Of a stretch of 64,000 bases of DNA, positions 53,901-62,445 are shown one piece after another. The notes under the pieces are model-generated. The model searched no databases and was not told the origin of the DNA. It worked only from the letters and a program-made list of their open reading frames with translations. Position 1 is the first letter of the stretch, and every line of letters starts with the position of its first letter. The DNA comes from LMUY01 sp965276785 (GTDB lineage Bacteria; Pseudomonadota; Alphaproteobacteria; Acetobacterales; Acetobacteraceae). Both the position numbers and the translations under genes were made by a program. Location: contig OZ255629.1 in NCBI GenBank assembly GCA_965276785.1, forward strand, positions 3,658,001 through 3,722,000, given 5' to 3'.

Positions 53901-54104
53901 GCCGTGCCGCTGATGGTCGGTACGGGCAGCGGCTCCGAACTGCGCCAGCCGCTCGGCATTGCCATTATCGGCGGCCTGCTGGTCAGCCAGGTGCTGACGC
54001 TGTTCACCACCCCGGTGATCTATCTCGTCTTCGACCGGCTTGCCGTCCGTCTCACCGGGCGAACCCCCAACCTCGATGCCGGTGCGGCCGAGCCAGCAGA
54101 ATAG
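50985..54104 (+). CDS. mdtB: RND efflux transporter, MdtB-like
   Basis: A 1,039-aa inner-membrane proton-driven pump of the HAE1 family. N-terminal ATTLLMAAILLVGAIAY-type helix, SLSVTVDL-like porter repeats, the TM4 proton-relay pair in ISTGFVVDDAIVMIENI (Asp-Asp), and the TM10 Lys in GIVKKNAIMMIDFA. MdtB and MdtC act as a heteromultimer in the Enterobacteriaceae. It starts in an ATGA overlap with mdtA, and its end lies ten bases before the mdtC start. Confidence 0.94.
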   Translation: MSPSRLFILRPVGTTLLMAAILLVGAIAYTFLPISALPDVDYPTIQVQTFYPGASPEVMTTAVTAPLERQFGEMPGLSQMSSISSGGASVITLQFTLTLSLDVAEQEVQAAINAATNLLPSDLPAPPIYNKVNPADAPILTLALTSKTVPLTQIEDLADVRLAQKISQQPGVGLVSISGGNRPAVRIVLNPRALSAYGLAIDDIRTIIGTQNTDTPKGSFDGPSQSTTINDNDQITSAAGYKNLIIAYKNGRPIRLSDVATVIDGAENNQLAAWANKTPAVILNIQRQPGSNVIAVVNGIKQLLPQIETSMPRAVDIAVLSDRTTTIRASVSDVEFELALAVALVVLVIFLFLRNLPATLIPSLSVPLSLVGTLAAMYLLGFSLDNLSLMALTISTGFVVDDAIVMIENIARHVEAGEPPLQAALNGSREIGFTIISLTVSLIAVLIPLLFMGDVVGRLFNEFAVTLSVTIVLSAVVSLTLVPMLCALLVRHRPSSRRNRLDLLAERGFDRLVAGYGRWLNWVLDRQGLTLLVAVLTLGMTVVMYVVIPKGFFPVQDTSAIQGISEAAQDTSFTAMVAHQQALADTILTDPAVESLSSFVGIDGTNTTLNAGRFLINLKPKDKRDVSVTGVIRRLTQETASVPGIRLAMQPVQDLTIDSTVSRAEYHFFLENPDSSQFAQYVPKLLAALSQAPAFESVTSDLNTNGKAVNMVVDRATAARFGITTATIDNALYDAFGQRIASTLYTQSNQYRVILQADVVSSQSLEQALAGIYLPSATATAGQVPLSAIVHLSTRNSPLQVEHLGQFPAVSISFNLASGTSLDAAVAEIEQAERDISLPDSFNTAYQGSLAAFKASLSNELLLILAALVAVYVVLGVLYESFIHPFTILSTLPSAGVGALIALDLTGHDLDVIGIIGIILLIGIVKKNAIMMIDFALAAERTEGKPPREAIFQACLLRFRPILMTTMAALLGAVPLMVGTGSGSELRQPLGIAIIGGLLVSQVLTLFTTPVIYLVFDRLAVRLTGRTPNLDAGAAEPAE

Positions 54105-54114
54105 CAGCCGGCGA

Positions 54115-57100
54115 ATGAACATCTCCGCGCCTTTCATCTTGCGGCCGGTCGCGACCACGCTGCTGACCCTCGCCATCCTCGCCGCCGGCGCGCTGGCCTA
54201 TTTCAAACTTCCGGTCGCGTCGCTGCCGCAGGTGGATTTCCCCACCATTTCGGTGCAGGCGCAGCTCCCCGGCGCCGACCCGGAGACGGTGGCTACCAGC
54301 CTGGCTAGTCCGCTCGAACGGCATCTCGGCCAGATCGCCGACGTGACCGAGATGACCTCGCAAAGCCAGGTGGGCCAAGCGCGCATCACCCTGCAATTCG
54401 GCCTGGACCGTGATATCGACGGCGCGGCGCGTGACGTGCAGGCGGCGATCAACGCAGCCCGAGCGGATTTGCCAACTAACCTGCTATCGAACCCGATCTA
54501 CCGCAAGCTCAACCCGGCGGACGCGCCCATCCTCATCGTCTCCCTCACCTCCGGGACGCTGACCCGCGGACAAATCTACGATGCCGCCAGCACCGTGCTA
54601 CAACAACAGCTCTCCCGACTAACCGGCGTGGGCCAGGTTATCATCAGCGGTGCGGCGTTGCCTGCGGTTCGCGTCGAGCTGGAGCCGCACGCGTTGTTCA
54701 AATACGGCATCGGGCTGGAGGACGTTCGCGCCGCCCTCGCCGCGGCCAATGCGAATAGCCCAAAGGGGATCGTGGAAGTCGGCAGCCAGCGCCTGCAGAT
54801 CTACACCAACGACCAAGCGACTCATGCCGCCGACTACCAGCCGCTCGTCATAGCCTACCGTAATGGTGCTGCCGTGCACTTGACGGACGTGGCGACGATC
54901 AGCGACAGCGTGCAGGATTTGCGCAACCTGGGCCTAGCGAACGGCAAGCCGGCGGTGCTCGTCATCATCTTCAAGCAACCCGGCGCCAACGTTATCCAGA
55001 CGGTGGACGCGATCAAGGCGGCGCTGCCAAAGCTGCAATCCGCATTGCCACACGATATCGATATCGGCTTCGCGTCCGATAGCACCATCAGCATCCGCGC
55101 CTCGCTGAGCGACACGGAGATCACGCTGCTGATCGCGGTCGCGCTTGTCACCCTGGTGGTGTTTGTGTTCCTGCGCAACGTAAGGGCCACCCTCATCCCG
55201 CTCGTGGCCGTGCCGGTGTCCGTCATCGGCACGTTCGGAACCATGTACCTGGCGGGCTACAGCCTGGACAACCTGTCGCTCATGGCGCTCACCATCTCCA
55301 CCGGCTTTGTCGTCGATGACGCCATCGTCGTGCTGGAAAACATCTCCCGCTACATCGAGGATGGCGTGCCGCGCACGCGGGCGGCGTTGCGCGGCGCGCA
55401 GGAAGTCAGCTTTACCATCGTCTCCATAACCCTGTCGCTGATTGCTGTGTTCCTGCCCATCCTGCTGATGGGCGGCATCGTGGGGCGGCTGTTCCGCGAA
55501 TTCGCCGTCACCCTTTCCATGGCAATCCTGGTGTCGATGGTGATTTCCCTCACCACCACCCCGATGTTGTGCGCGCTGTTTCTCCGCCCGGCCGCGGGCA
55601 GGCCCGACTTCCTGACCGGCCGCAAGAGCTTCGGCCAACGCGCACAAGAGTTCTACGGCCGCACCTTGGCATGGACACTGAACCACAACGCGCTGGTGCT
55701 ATCGATCCTGCTTGCCGCGGTCGTCATGAACGTCGTCCTGATTGCCATCATCCCGAAGGGCTTCTTCCCCACTCAGGACAGCGGGCGGCTGATCGGCGCA
55801 CTGCAAGCCGACCAGAGCATCTCGTTCCAGTCCATGAGCAAGAAGCTCGAGCAGATGATGGCCATCGTCCAGCACGATCCTGCCGTCGCCAACGTCGTGG
55901 GCGCAACCGGCGCCGGCGGCGGCGGCGCCGCCTCGCAGACCAACACCGGTAGCGTCTACGTGGCACTGAAGCCAAAAAGCCAGCGCGCCAGCCTCGACAC
56001 CGTTCTCGCCCGCTTGCGCCGCGAACTGTCCCGCGTGCCGGGCGGCCGCCTGTTCCTGGTGCCGGCGCAGGACATCCGCGTGGGCGGCCGGCAGAGCAAC
56101 GCCGCCTACCAATACACCTTGCGCGCCGATAGCACGGCCGAGGTGTTCGAATGGACGCCCAAATTGCTACAGGCGCTGCAGCATGACCCGGCACTCACCG
56201 ACGTGAACTCCGACCAGCAGCAAGCCGGGTTGGAAACCCAGATCGATATCGACCGGACCACCGCGTCTCGCCTCGGCCTTAACGTCAGCCAGATCGACAA
56301 TACGCTCTACGACGCGTTCGGCCAGCGATCCGTCTCAACGATCTACAACGCGCTGAACCAATACCACGTCGTGATGGAGGTGGCGCCGGAATATTGGCAG
56401 TTGCCGGACATTCTCCACCAGATTTGGATCAGCACTTCAGCCGGTACGCCGACCGGGGTGCAAACCTCGAACCTGCCATCGGGCACGGTCTCATCGGCCG
56501 CGCAGTCCACCGCCGCCGCCAACGCCGCGTCCAGCGTGAACGGGATTAACAACTCGCAACGCAATGCCGCGCAGAATGCTCTGGCGGTCAGCGGCCATGG
56601 TAGCGCGTCCTCCGGTGCCGCGGTCAGCACTGGGCAGGAGACGATGGTGCCGCTCTCGGCCGTCGCCCAGTTCGCACCGGGCAAGACGGCGCTTTCGGTC
56701 AATCATCAGAGCCAATTCGTCGCCTCGACCATCTCGTTCAACTTGGCGCCGGGCCACTCGCTTTCCGATGCCACAGCGGCGGTCACTCACGCCACTGCGG
56801 CGGTGCATATGCCGGCCGACATCATCGGCGGCTTTGCCGGCACGGCGCAGGTGTTCCAGCAATCCCTCAACAGCGAAGGGATCCTGATCGCCGCCGCCTT
56901 GCTGGCAGTGTACATCCTTCTCGGCGTTCTATACGAAAGCTTCATCCATCCGATCACGATCCTCTCCACTTTGCCCTCGGCCGGCATCGGCGCCGTGTTG
57001 GCGCTGTTGCTGTGCGGAACGGAGTTCTCGCTTATCGCGGTGATCGGGGTCATTTTGTTGATCGGCATCGTCAAGAAGAATGCCATCCTGATGATCGACT

Positions 57101-57399
57101 TTGCGCTCCACGTGGAGCGAACCGATGGTGTGGGGGGGCGCGAGGCCATCTTTCAGGCCTGCCTGATGCGGTTCCGCCCGATCATGATGACCACCGCGGC
57201 CGCGCTGCTCGGCGCTCTGCCGTTAGCTTTGGCCTACGGGCAGGGCGCTGAACTCCGCCGGCCATTGGGAATTTCCATTGTCGGCGGCCTCATCGTCAGT
57301 CAAGTGCTGACGCTCTACACCACCCCGGCCGTCTACCTCTTGCTTGACCGGTTGCGCCCTCGCACACGCCGGGCTGCCGCCTTGGGTGCGGCTGAATGA
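54115..57399 (+). CDS. mdtC: RND efflux transporter, MdtC-like, with a low-complexity insert
   Basis: A 1,094-aa HAE1 pump, paralogue of the preceding gene. ATG 54115 gives the typical MNISAPFILRPVATTLLTL start; the longer open frame from 54040 is inside mdtB. The proton-relay ISTGFVVDDAIVVLENI and GIVKKNAILMIDFA are intact. An Ala/Ser/Asn-rich stretch of about 60 residues (around nucleotides 56440-56640) is inserted in the second periplasmic loop and has no counterpart in MdtB. It overlaps the outer-membrane gene by ATGA. Confidence 0.93.
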   Translation: MNISAPFILRPVATTLLTLAILAAGALAYFKLPVASLPQVDFPTISVQAQLPGADPETVATSLASPLERHLGQIADVTEMTSQSQVGQARITLQFGLDRDIDGAARDVQAAINAARADLPTNLLSNPIYRKLNPADAPILIVSLTSGTLTRGQIYDAASTVLQQQLSRLTGVGQVIISGAALPAVRVELEPHALFKYGIGLEDVRAALAAANANSPKGIVEVGSQRLQIYTNDQATHAADYQPLVIAYRNGAAVHLTDVATISDSVQDLRNLGLANGKPAVLVIIFKQPGANVIQTVDAIKAALPKLQSALPHDIDIGFASDSTISIRASLSDTEITLLIAVALVTLVVFVFLRNVRATLIPLVAVPVSVIGTFGTMYLAGYSLDNLSLMALTISTGFVVDDAIVVLENISRYIEDGVPRTRAALRGAQEVSFTIVSITLSLIAVFLPILLMGGIVGRLFREFAVTLSMAILVSMVISLTTTPMLCALFLRPAAGRPDFLTGRKSFGQRAQEFYGRTLAWTLNHNALVLSILLAAVVMNVVLIAIIPKGFFPTQDSGRLIGALQADQSISFQSMSKKLEQMMAIVQHDPAVANVVGATGAGGGGAASQTNTGSVYVALKPKSQRASLDTVLARLRRELSRVPGGRLFLVPAQDIRVGGRQSNAAYQYTLRADSTAEVFEWTPKLLQALQHDPALTDVNSDQQQAGLETQIDIDRTTASRLGLNVSQIDNTLYDAFGQRSVSTIYNALNQYHVVMEVAPEYWQLPDILHQIWISTSAGTPTGVQTSNLPSGTVSSAAQSTAAANAASSVNGINNSQRNAAQNALAVSGHGSASSGAAVSTGQETMVPLSAVAQFAPGKTALSVNHQSQFVASTISFNLAPGHSLSDATAAVTHATAAVHMPADIIGGFAGTAQVFQQSLNSEGILIAAALLAVYILLGVLYESFIHPITILSTLPSAGIGAVLALLLCGTEFSLIAVIGVILLIGIVKKNAILMIDFALHVERTDGVGGREAIFQACLMRFRPIMMTTAAALLGALPLALAYGQGAELRRPLGISIVGGLIVSQVLTLYTTPAVYLLLDRLRPRTRRAAALGAAE

Positions 57400-58844
57400 T
57401 CGGCCGATTTCTCGGCTACGCTGCGCTGCTGCTCCTGCTCGCCGGCTGCATGGTGGGCCCAGATTATCACCGGCCCGCATCGGCGGGCTCGCTCGAGTCG
57501 TTCAAGGAAGCGCCGCCGGGCTGGACCGCCGCCAGGCCCGACGATGCAGCACCGAAAGGCGCTTGGTGGAGCATCTATCATGACCCGCTGCTCGACGAGT
57601 TGGAGCGCGGCGTCGTCATCTCGAACCAGACGGTCAAGCAATACGAAGCGCAGTATCGCGAAGCCACGGCCACGGTGGACGCCGCGCGCTCGGCACTGTT
57701 CCCAACCCTGGCGCTGACGGCAAACGATACGCGCAGCCAGCGCGGCACCGGGTCATCGGCCGGCCGAGCTGCCACCCTATACACTGCCGAAGGCAGCGCG
57801 AGCTGGAATTTGGATGTGTGGGGACGCATCCGGCGCCAAGTGGAAAGCGATGTCGCCGCCGCGCAGGTCAGCGCTGCAGACTTGGCAAACGCCACCCTTT
57901 CCGCCCAGGGCGCGCTGGCGACTTACTACTTCGAGCTGCGAAACCAAGATAGCTTCGCGCAGCTCCTGACCGATACCGTGAGGCAGTATTCCGACGCGCT
58001 TCGCATCACCCGAAACCAATACAACGCCGGGACTGCCCCGCTCGCCAACGTTGCCGCAGCCGAAACGCAGCTCGATACGACCCAAGCATCGCTGGTGAAT
58101 ATCGGCGTCCTGCGTGGCCAATATGAGCACGCCATAGCAGTCCTTGCGGGTGCGGCGCCTTCGGAGCTATCGATCCCGCCCGGCAACCTTCCAGCGGACG
58201 TGCCATTCGCGCCCGGGGTGCTGCCCTCAACCTTGCTCGAGCGCCGGCCGGACGTTGCGGCGGCTGAACGCGCCATGGAAGCGCAGAACGCCTTGATCGG
58301 CGTGCAAGTCGCAGCCTACTTCCCCGACATCAGCCTCTCCGCCCTATACGGCTATTCCGGCAACCCGATCGGCTCCCTGATCCAGACCGCCAACCGTGTA
58401 TGGTCGCTCGGCGCCGCGGGGACCGAGACGCTGTTGGAGGGCGGCTTGCGCAATGCCGATGTGGCCGTGGCGCGCGCTGCCTATGACGCGCAGGTGGCGG
58501 TGTATCGCCAGACCGTGCTCACCGCGTTTCAGCAAGTGGAGGATGAACTCGTCGCCTTGCGCGTGCTTGAGCAGCAAGCCGGGGCCGAAGCCACTGCCGT
58601 CCGCGCCGCGCAGCTTTCGGTTAGGCTGGCGCTTAACCAGTACATCGCTGGCACCGTCCCCTACACGAGCGTGATTACCGAGCAGACGGCGCTGTTGGGC
58701 AATCAGGAAACGGCGCTCTCGGTGCAGGAACAGCGGCTCGCCGCCAGCGTGGCACTCGTGCAAGCGCTTGGCGGCGGGTTCGGCGCTGAGGACGTTCCGT
58801 CCAAGGACGAGTTGCAAAAGGGCCTGCCGTTCCTGAAATATTGA
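57396..58844 (+). CDS. NodT-family outer-membrane efflux lipoprotein
   Basis: A 482-aa TolC-like outer-membrane channel subunit. The lipoprotein signal ends LLLLAGCMVGPDYHRP, with the typical GCxxGPxY start. The two structural repeats contain PVKQYEAQYREA and RPDVAAAERAMEAQNALIGV, each with amphipathic helices and a small beta strand. It completes the tripartite pump with the adaptor and two RND transporters directly upstream (ATGA overlap). Confidence 0.93.
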   Translation: MIGRFLGYAALLLLLAGCMVGPDYHRPASAGSLESFKEAPPGWTAARPDDAAPKGAWWSIYHDPLLDELERGVVISNQTVKQYEAQYREATATVDAARSALFPTLALTANDTRSQRGTGSSAGRAATLYTAEGSASWNLDVWGRIRRQVESDVAAAQVSAADLANATLSAQGALATYYFELRNQDSFAQLLTDTVRQYSDALRITRNQYNAGTAPLANVAAAETQLDTTQASLVNIGVLRGQYEHAIAVLAGAAPSELSIPPGNLPADVPFAPGVLPSTLLERRPDVAAAERAMEAQNALIGVQVAAYFPDISLSALYGYSGNPIGSLIQTANRVWSLGAAGTETLLEGGLRNADVAVARAAYDAQVAVYRQTVLTAFQQVEDELVALRVLEQQAGAEATAVRAAQLSVRLALNQYIAGTVPYTSVITEQTALLGNQETALSVQEQRLAASVALVQALGGGFGAEDVPSKDELQKGLPFLKY

Positions 58845-58845
58845 C

Positions 58846-60195
58846 GTGGATACGCAACTGGCGGCGAAGCTTTGGAGTGAGATAAGCTCGCGCATGCCCG
58901 CCCCATTCGTCACCACCCGCAATCCCCTGCTCTCCCTGTTTCAGTCCGCGGCTCATGCGTTTGCCCGTCAGCAACCTACGAGCGGCAGCGACACCGGCTA
59001 TCATCCAATGGCGATGTCCGCATCGCACATCGTGGCTTTGCGCAAAGACCCGCTTCTCGCCTATTCGCCGCCCGCCGGCGTCCCCGCCATGTCGCTCACC
59101 TGCGCCGAGCTTGGGCTGCAGCTAGTCGAGGCCATCGCCCGACAGGATGCAGACCGCCAGCGCGCCCTGCACAACCGGCTGAGCTTTTCGCAATGCGATC
59201 CGCTTTGGGCCAAAACGCTGCTCGCCTACGCTGGCGACTTCGGATTTGACGGCAAACCAAAGCCGATCCCCTACGTCCGCTACGCCAGCCTGGCGGACTT
59301 CATCGTTCCCGCCCCCACTCCAACGATGCGCATCGCCCTGCTGTCCGATTGGGGCACGGGAACCGACGAAGCCCGCCGGGTCGCCAGCCTGCTGGCGCGG
59401 CAACAGCCAGACGCGGTGATCCATCTCGGCGACATCTATTTCTCCGGCACGCCGGCTGAATGCAAGACGCATTTCCTCGACCCTTTGCGTGCGGTCTTGC
59501 CCAGTCAGCGACTGTTCACGCTCTGCGGCAACCATGATGTTTATAGCGGCGGCCTTGGTTACTATGCTTTACTCCGCCAAATCGGCCAGCCCGCGAGTTA
59601 CTTCTGCCTGCGCAGCCCCGACCGAAGCTGGCAGATCCTGGCCGCCGACACGGGGCTGAACGATCGAGATCCCTTCGACGAAGCCGCCGCCCTGACCAGC
59701 CTTGACCCAGCCGAGGAGGCTTGGCTCAGCGACAAGCTTGCGGGATTTCCCGGCCGGACTTTGCTGCTCACGCACCATCAACCGTTTTCCGCCTTCGCCC
59801 AAATCGGCCCGTTGGCCCGGCATAGTCCGGTCAACGCCCATCTCATGGCAAGCTATGCCCGCCTCTCCCAAGCGGGCCGGATTGATGCCTGGTTCTGGGG
59901 CCACGAACATCGGCTTCGTCGCTACGGCGCCTATCGCGACGTGGGCCGCGGCCGCAATATCGGCTATGGCGCAATCCCGGTGGAAGCAGTTCCCGGTCCG
60001 GACCAGCCTCTGCCCGGCCTGGTGGACCCGCCCGTGGTCCAAGCAGACCCGCCGCTCACCATTGTCGAGGGCGCTTACACCCACGGTTTTGCGCTGCTCG
60101 ACCTCGCCCCCGATCGGATCGAAGCATCTTATTGGGCGCTGACGCAGCCGGCCGGCCCGGTGATCCGCGAAGAGGTCGGGCCCGTCCTGGCATAG
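58846..60195 (+). CDS. Calcineurin-like metallophosphoesterase
   Basis: Up to 449 aa. Metal-binding motifs are clear: LLSDWGTGTD (first metal Asp), VIHLGDIYFSG, TLCGNHDVYSGG, LLTHHQPF and FWGHEHRLRRYG. No signal peptide is evident with the GTG start at 58846; an ATG at 58894 is an alternative that leaves a different N-terminus. The substrate is unknown. It follows the efflux operon by one base but is a different function, so cotranscription may be incidental. It precedes the phospholipase C-like gene and may be part of phosphate-related functions. Confidence 0.85.
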   Translation: MDTQLAAKLWSEISSRMPAPFVTTRNPLLSLFQSAAHAFARQQPTSGSDTGYHPMAMSASHIVALRKDPLLAYSPPAGVPAMSLTCAELGLQLVEAIARQDADRQRALHNRLSFSQCDPLWAKTLLAYAGDFGFDGKPKPIPYVRYASLADFIVPAPTPTMRIALLSDWGTGTDEARRVASLLARQQPDAVIHLGDIYFSGTPAECKTHFLDPLRAVLPSQRLFTLCGNHDVYSGGLGYYALLRQIGQPASYFCLRSPDRSWQILAADTGLNDRDPFDEAAALTSLDPAEEAWLSDKLAGFPGRTLLLTHHQPFSAFAQIGPLARHSPVNAHLMASYARLSQAGRIDAWFWGHEHRLRRYGAYRDVGRGRNIGYGAIPVEAVPGPDQPLPGLVDPPVVQADPPLTIVEGAYTHGFALLDLAPDRIEASYWALTQPAGPVIREEVGPVLA

Positions 60196-60208
60196 TTTTG
60201 CCACCACT

Positions 60209-60237
60209 CCGACATCGTAACGTCATCGAACTGTGAC
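60209..60237 (+). promoter_or_regulatory. Candidate Pho box of three direct repeats
   Basis: Three seven-base units, CCGACAT (60209), ACGTCAT (60220) and CTGTGAC (60231), lie exactly 11 bases apart with four-base spacers. The consensus PhoB half-site is CTGTCAT with an 11-base period; the units match 5, 5 and 5-6 of 7 positions. They precede a phosphatase/phospholipase gene, which makes a phosphate-starvation role plausible. Confidence 0.5.
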
Positions 60238-60333
60238 TAGGCCAACAAACCAGAAGTCAATACCAACGCGCCGTCGTTGCTGGGTCGTCCAGTTGGCGCG
60301 AGATGACGGTTTCTGGGGAAGGGCGAACACGTG

Positions 60334-62388
60334 ATGACCAAGAGGCAGTTCTACAGGCAATCCTGCGCATTGCTGACCAGTGTCGCGCTGCTGCATCCGG
60401 TGGGCCTGCTCGCCCAGGAATCGCCCGGAGATGTCAAAATCGGCCCGCGCAGCAGCGCCATGGTCGCCCGCTACACCAACGACCTCACTCGCGAGCCGCA
60501 TCTCACCACGGCAGAAAAGGTTGCGCTGCTGAAGAAGCGCGTCAAATACGTGTTCGTGCTGTTCCAAGAGAACCGCTCGTTCGACTTCTATTTCGGCACC
60601 TTCCCCGGCGCCAGCGGCCTGTTCAGCCAACCGGCCGCACAGACCCCCGGCTTCACCCAAAAACTGGTCGACACCAATGGCAATGTGACCACCATCTCGC
60701 CGTTCCTGATCCCGCAGACGGTCACCGCTCCCGGCAACGTCACCGTTCCCATCTACCCGGCCGACACCGCCTCGGTCGATCACTCGCATGCCGGCATCAT
60801 CAACAGCTCCGATTTCGTGAACGGCACCTCGCTGAACGACCGCTTTGCGCTGGACGAGGAGGGCCTCACTACCGACGCCCAAGGCAACGTCCTGAGCGGC
60901 AAAACGCGGCAACCGCCCGCCTCCAACCCCACGCTGGCGCAAAAGCAAATGGGCGAGCTGGTCATGGGCCATGTCGATTGCGACACGGCGCCATTCCTCT
61001 GGCAGCTCGCCGACCGCTTCACCCTGTTCGACAACTTCCACATGACCGTCACCGGGCCATCCACCCCCAACGCGCTGGCGCTGATCGCCGGCCAGTCCGG
61101 CCTCACGCAATGGGCGCTCAACCCGTCAGAAGCCAGCAGCAACACCGGCAGCCCCACCGTCTCCAAAAGCGGCGGCGTGCCGATCGTGGCCGACCCCGGG
61201 CCATTCCCCGGCTCCAACCTCGATACCTCGCCGGTCAAGCCGCCCTACAACCCGGCGGACGAAAACCCCAACAACCCGACCCTGAACCAGACCTACGCCA
61301 GCCTGCCACTCTCCTTCATGGGCCGCAGCATCCGGCAGACCGTCGCCAGCGACCCGAACCCGGCACTCGACCTGCTGGACGTGCAAGCCGATATCCAGCG
61401 CATTGCCGGCGACCGCAACCCGCCCACCAACTGGGGCTGGTTCCAGGAAGGCTACGACGCCGAGCCGACCGACAGCACAGCGCTGCCGCTGCACAGCTCC
61501 TACGTGCTGCACCACAACGGGCCGCAATATTTCGGCTATGTCGGCGACAACCCGAACGTCGCCGGGCCGCACCTGCACGGCCTGAACGACTTCTACACCG
61601 CCGTCCAAAACCAGCAGCTCGGCACCACCGGCGGCGTGTTCTACGTCCGCGGCGGCTACGGCAACAACGACAACCTGCTCCCGGTCGACCCGAACCCCAC
61701 CGTCCGCGCCGCCTTCCCCGGCAGCGACGACCACCCGGGCTACTCGGACGCGCAAATCTCCGAACAGTTGATTGCCGACGAGGTGAACGCCATCGCCGCC
61801 AGCCCGTACTGGAAGGATAGCGCCATCATTATCACCTACGACGAAACGGATGGACTCTACGATCACGCAGCGGTCACGCCGCGGGTGAACGATCCAGAAG
61901 GCAACCCGCTCGAACCGTCCTCGCGCATCCCTGCCATCGTCATCTCGCCCTACGCCCGGGCGCATGCCATCGTGAGCCAAAATGCCGAGCACAGCTCTGT
62001 CATCAAGTTCATCGACCAGCTCTTCGACCTGACGCCGCTGGCGGACTTGCCGGATGAGCGAAAGGGCTTTGCCGCCGGCAAGGCAAACCTGGGCCAAAAT
62101 TACGTCGGCCCGGCAGATGCCGTTGTGCCGAACATCAGCAACATGCTGGCCGCATTCGACAACCTTCGCTTGCTCGGCTACAGCGCGCCGCTGCCGGCGG
62201 AGTATGCGCAAATCGAGCCGAACACCACGCCGTCGCTGCCGCACTATCCGCTCGGCGGCTGCTACACGCTTAACATCGTGCCGACCGACTATGTGGGCGG
62301 CAAGCTCATCGATCCGGCGCCCGCCGACTTCAACCCGCGTCCGTCGACCACTCCCGGCATCCCGACTTCGGGCACTTGGACGCCATAA
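60334..62388 (+). CDS. Phospholipase C / acid phosphatase-like phosphoesterase (PF04185)
   Basis: A 684-aa exported hydrolase. The signal peptide runs from MTKRQFYRQ through SVALLHPVGLLAQ. The family core starts at KYVFVLFQENRSFDFYFGTFPG, with the metal-binding Asn-Arg/Ser region, and ends with IIITYDETDGLYDHA and FIDQLFDLTPLADL. Relatives are bacterial phospholipases C and acid phosphatases (AcpA) acting on lipid or sugar phosphate esters. GTG 60331 immediately before ATG 60334 is also possible. The upstream triple repeat suggests control by phosphate starvation. It is followed after 57 bases by a binding protein. Confidence 0.88.
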   Translation: MTKRQFYRQSCALLTSVALLHPVGLLAQESPGDVKIGPRSSAMVARYTNDLTREPHLTTAEKVALLKKRVKYVFVLFQENRSFDFYFGTFPGASGLFSQPAAQTPGFTQKLVDTNGNVTTISPFLIPQTVTAPGNVTVPIYPADTASVDHSHAGIINSSDFVNGTSLNDRFALDEEGLTTDAQGNVLSGKTRQPPASNPTLAQKQMGELVMGHVDCDTAPFLWQLADRFTLFDNFHMTVTGPSTPNALALIAGQSGLTQWALNPSEASSNTGSPTVSKSGGVPIVADPGPFPGSNLDTSPVKPPYNPADENPNNPTLNQTYASLPLSFMGRSIRQTVASDPNPALDLLDVQADIQRIAGDRNPPTNWGWFQEGYDAEPTDSTALPLHSSYVLHHNGPQYFGYVGDNPNVAGPHLHGLNDFYTAVQNQQLGTTGGVFYVRGGYGNNDNLLPVDPNPTVRAAFPGSDDHPGYSDAQISEQLIADEVNAIAASPYWKDSAIIITYDETDGLYDHAAVTPRVNDPEGNPLEPSSRIPAIVISPYARAHAIVSQNAEHSSVIKFIDQLFDLTPLADLPDERKGFAAGKANLGQNYVGPADAVVPNISNMLAAFDNLRLLGYSAPLPAEYAQIEPNTTPSLPHYPLGGCYTLNIVPTDYVGGKLIDPAPADFNPRPSTTPGIPTSGTWTP

Positions 62389-62445
62389 CGCATTGGAGGG
62401 AGCCGCACCTGGCTCCCCCGCTCGCTTTGGACATTGCACACTCAA

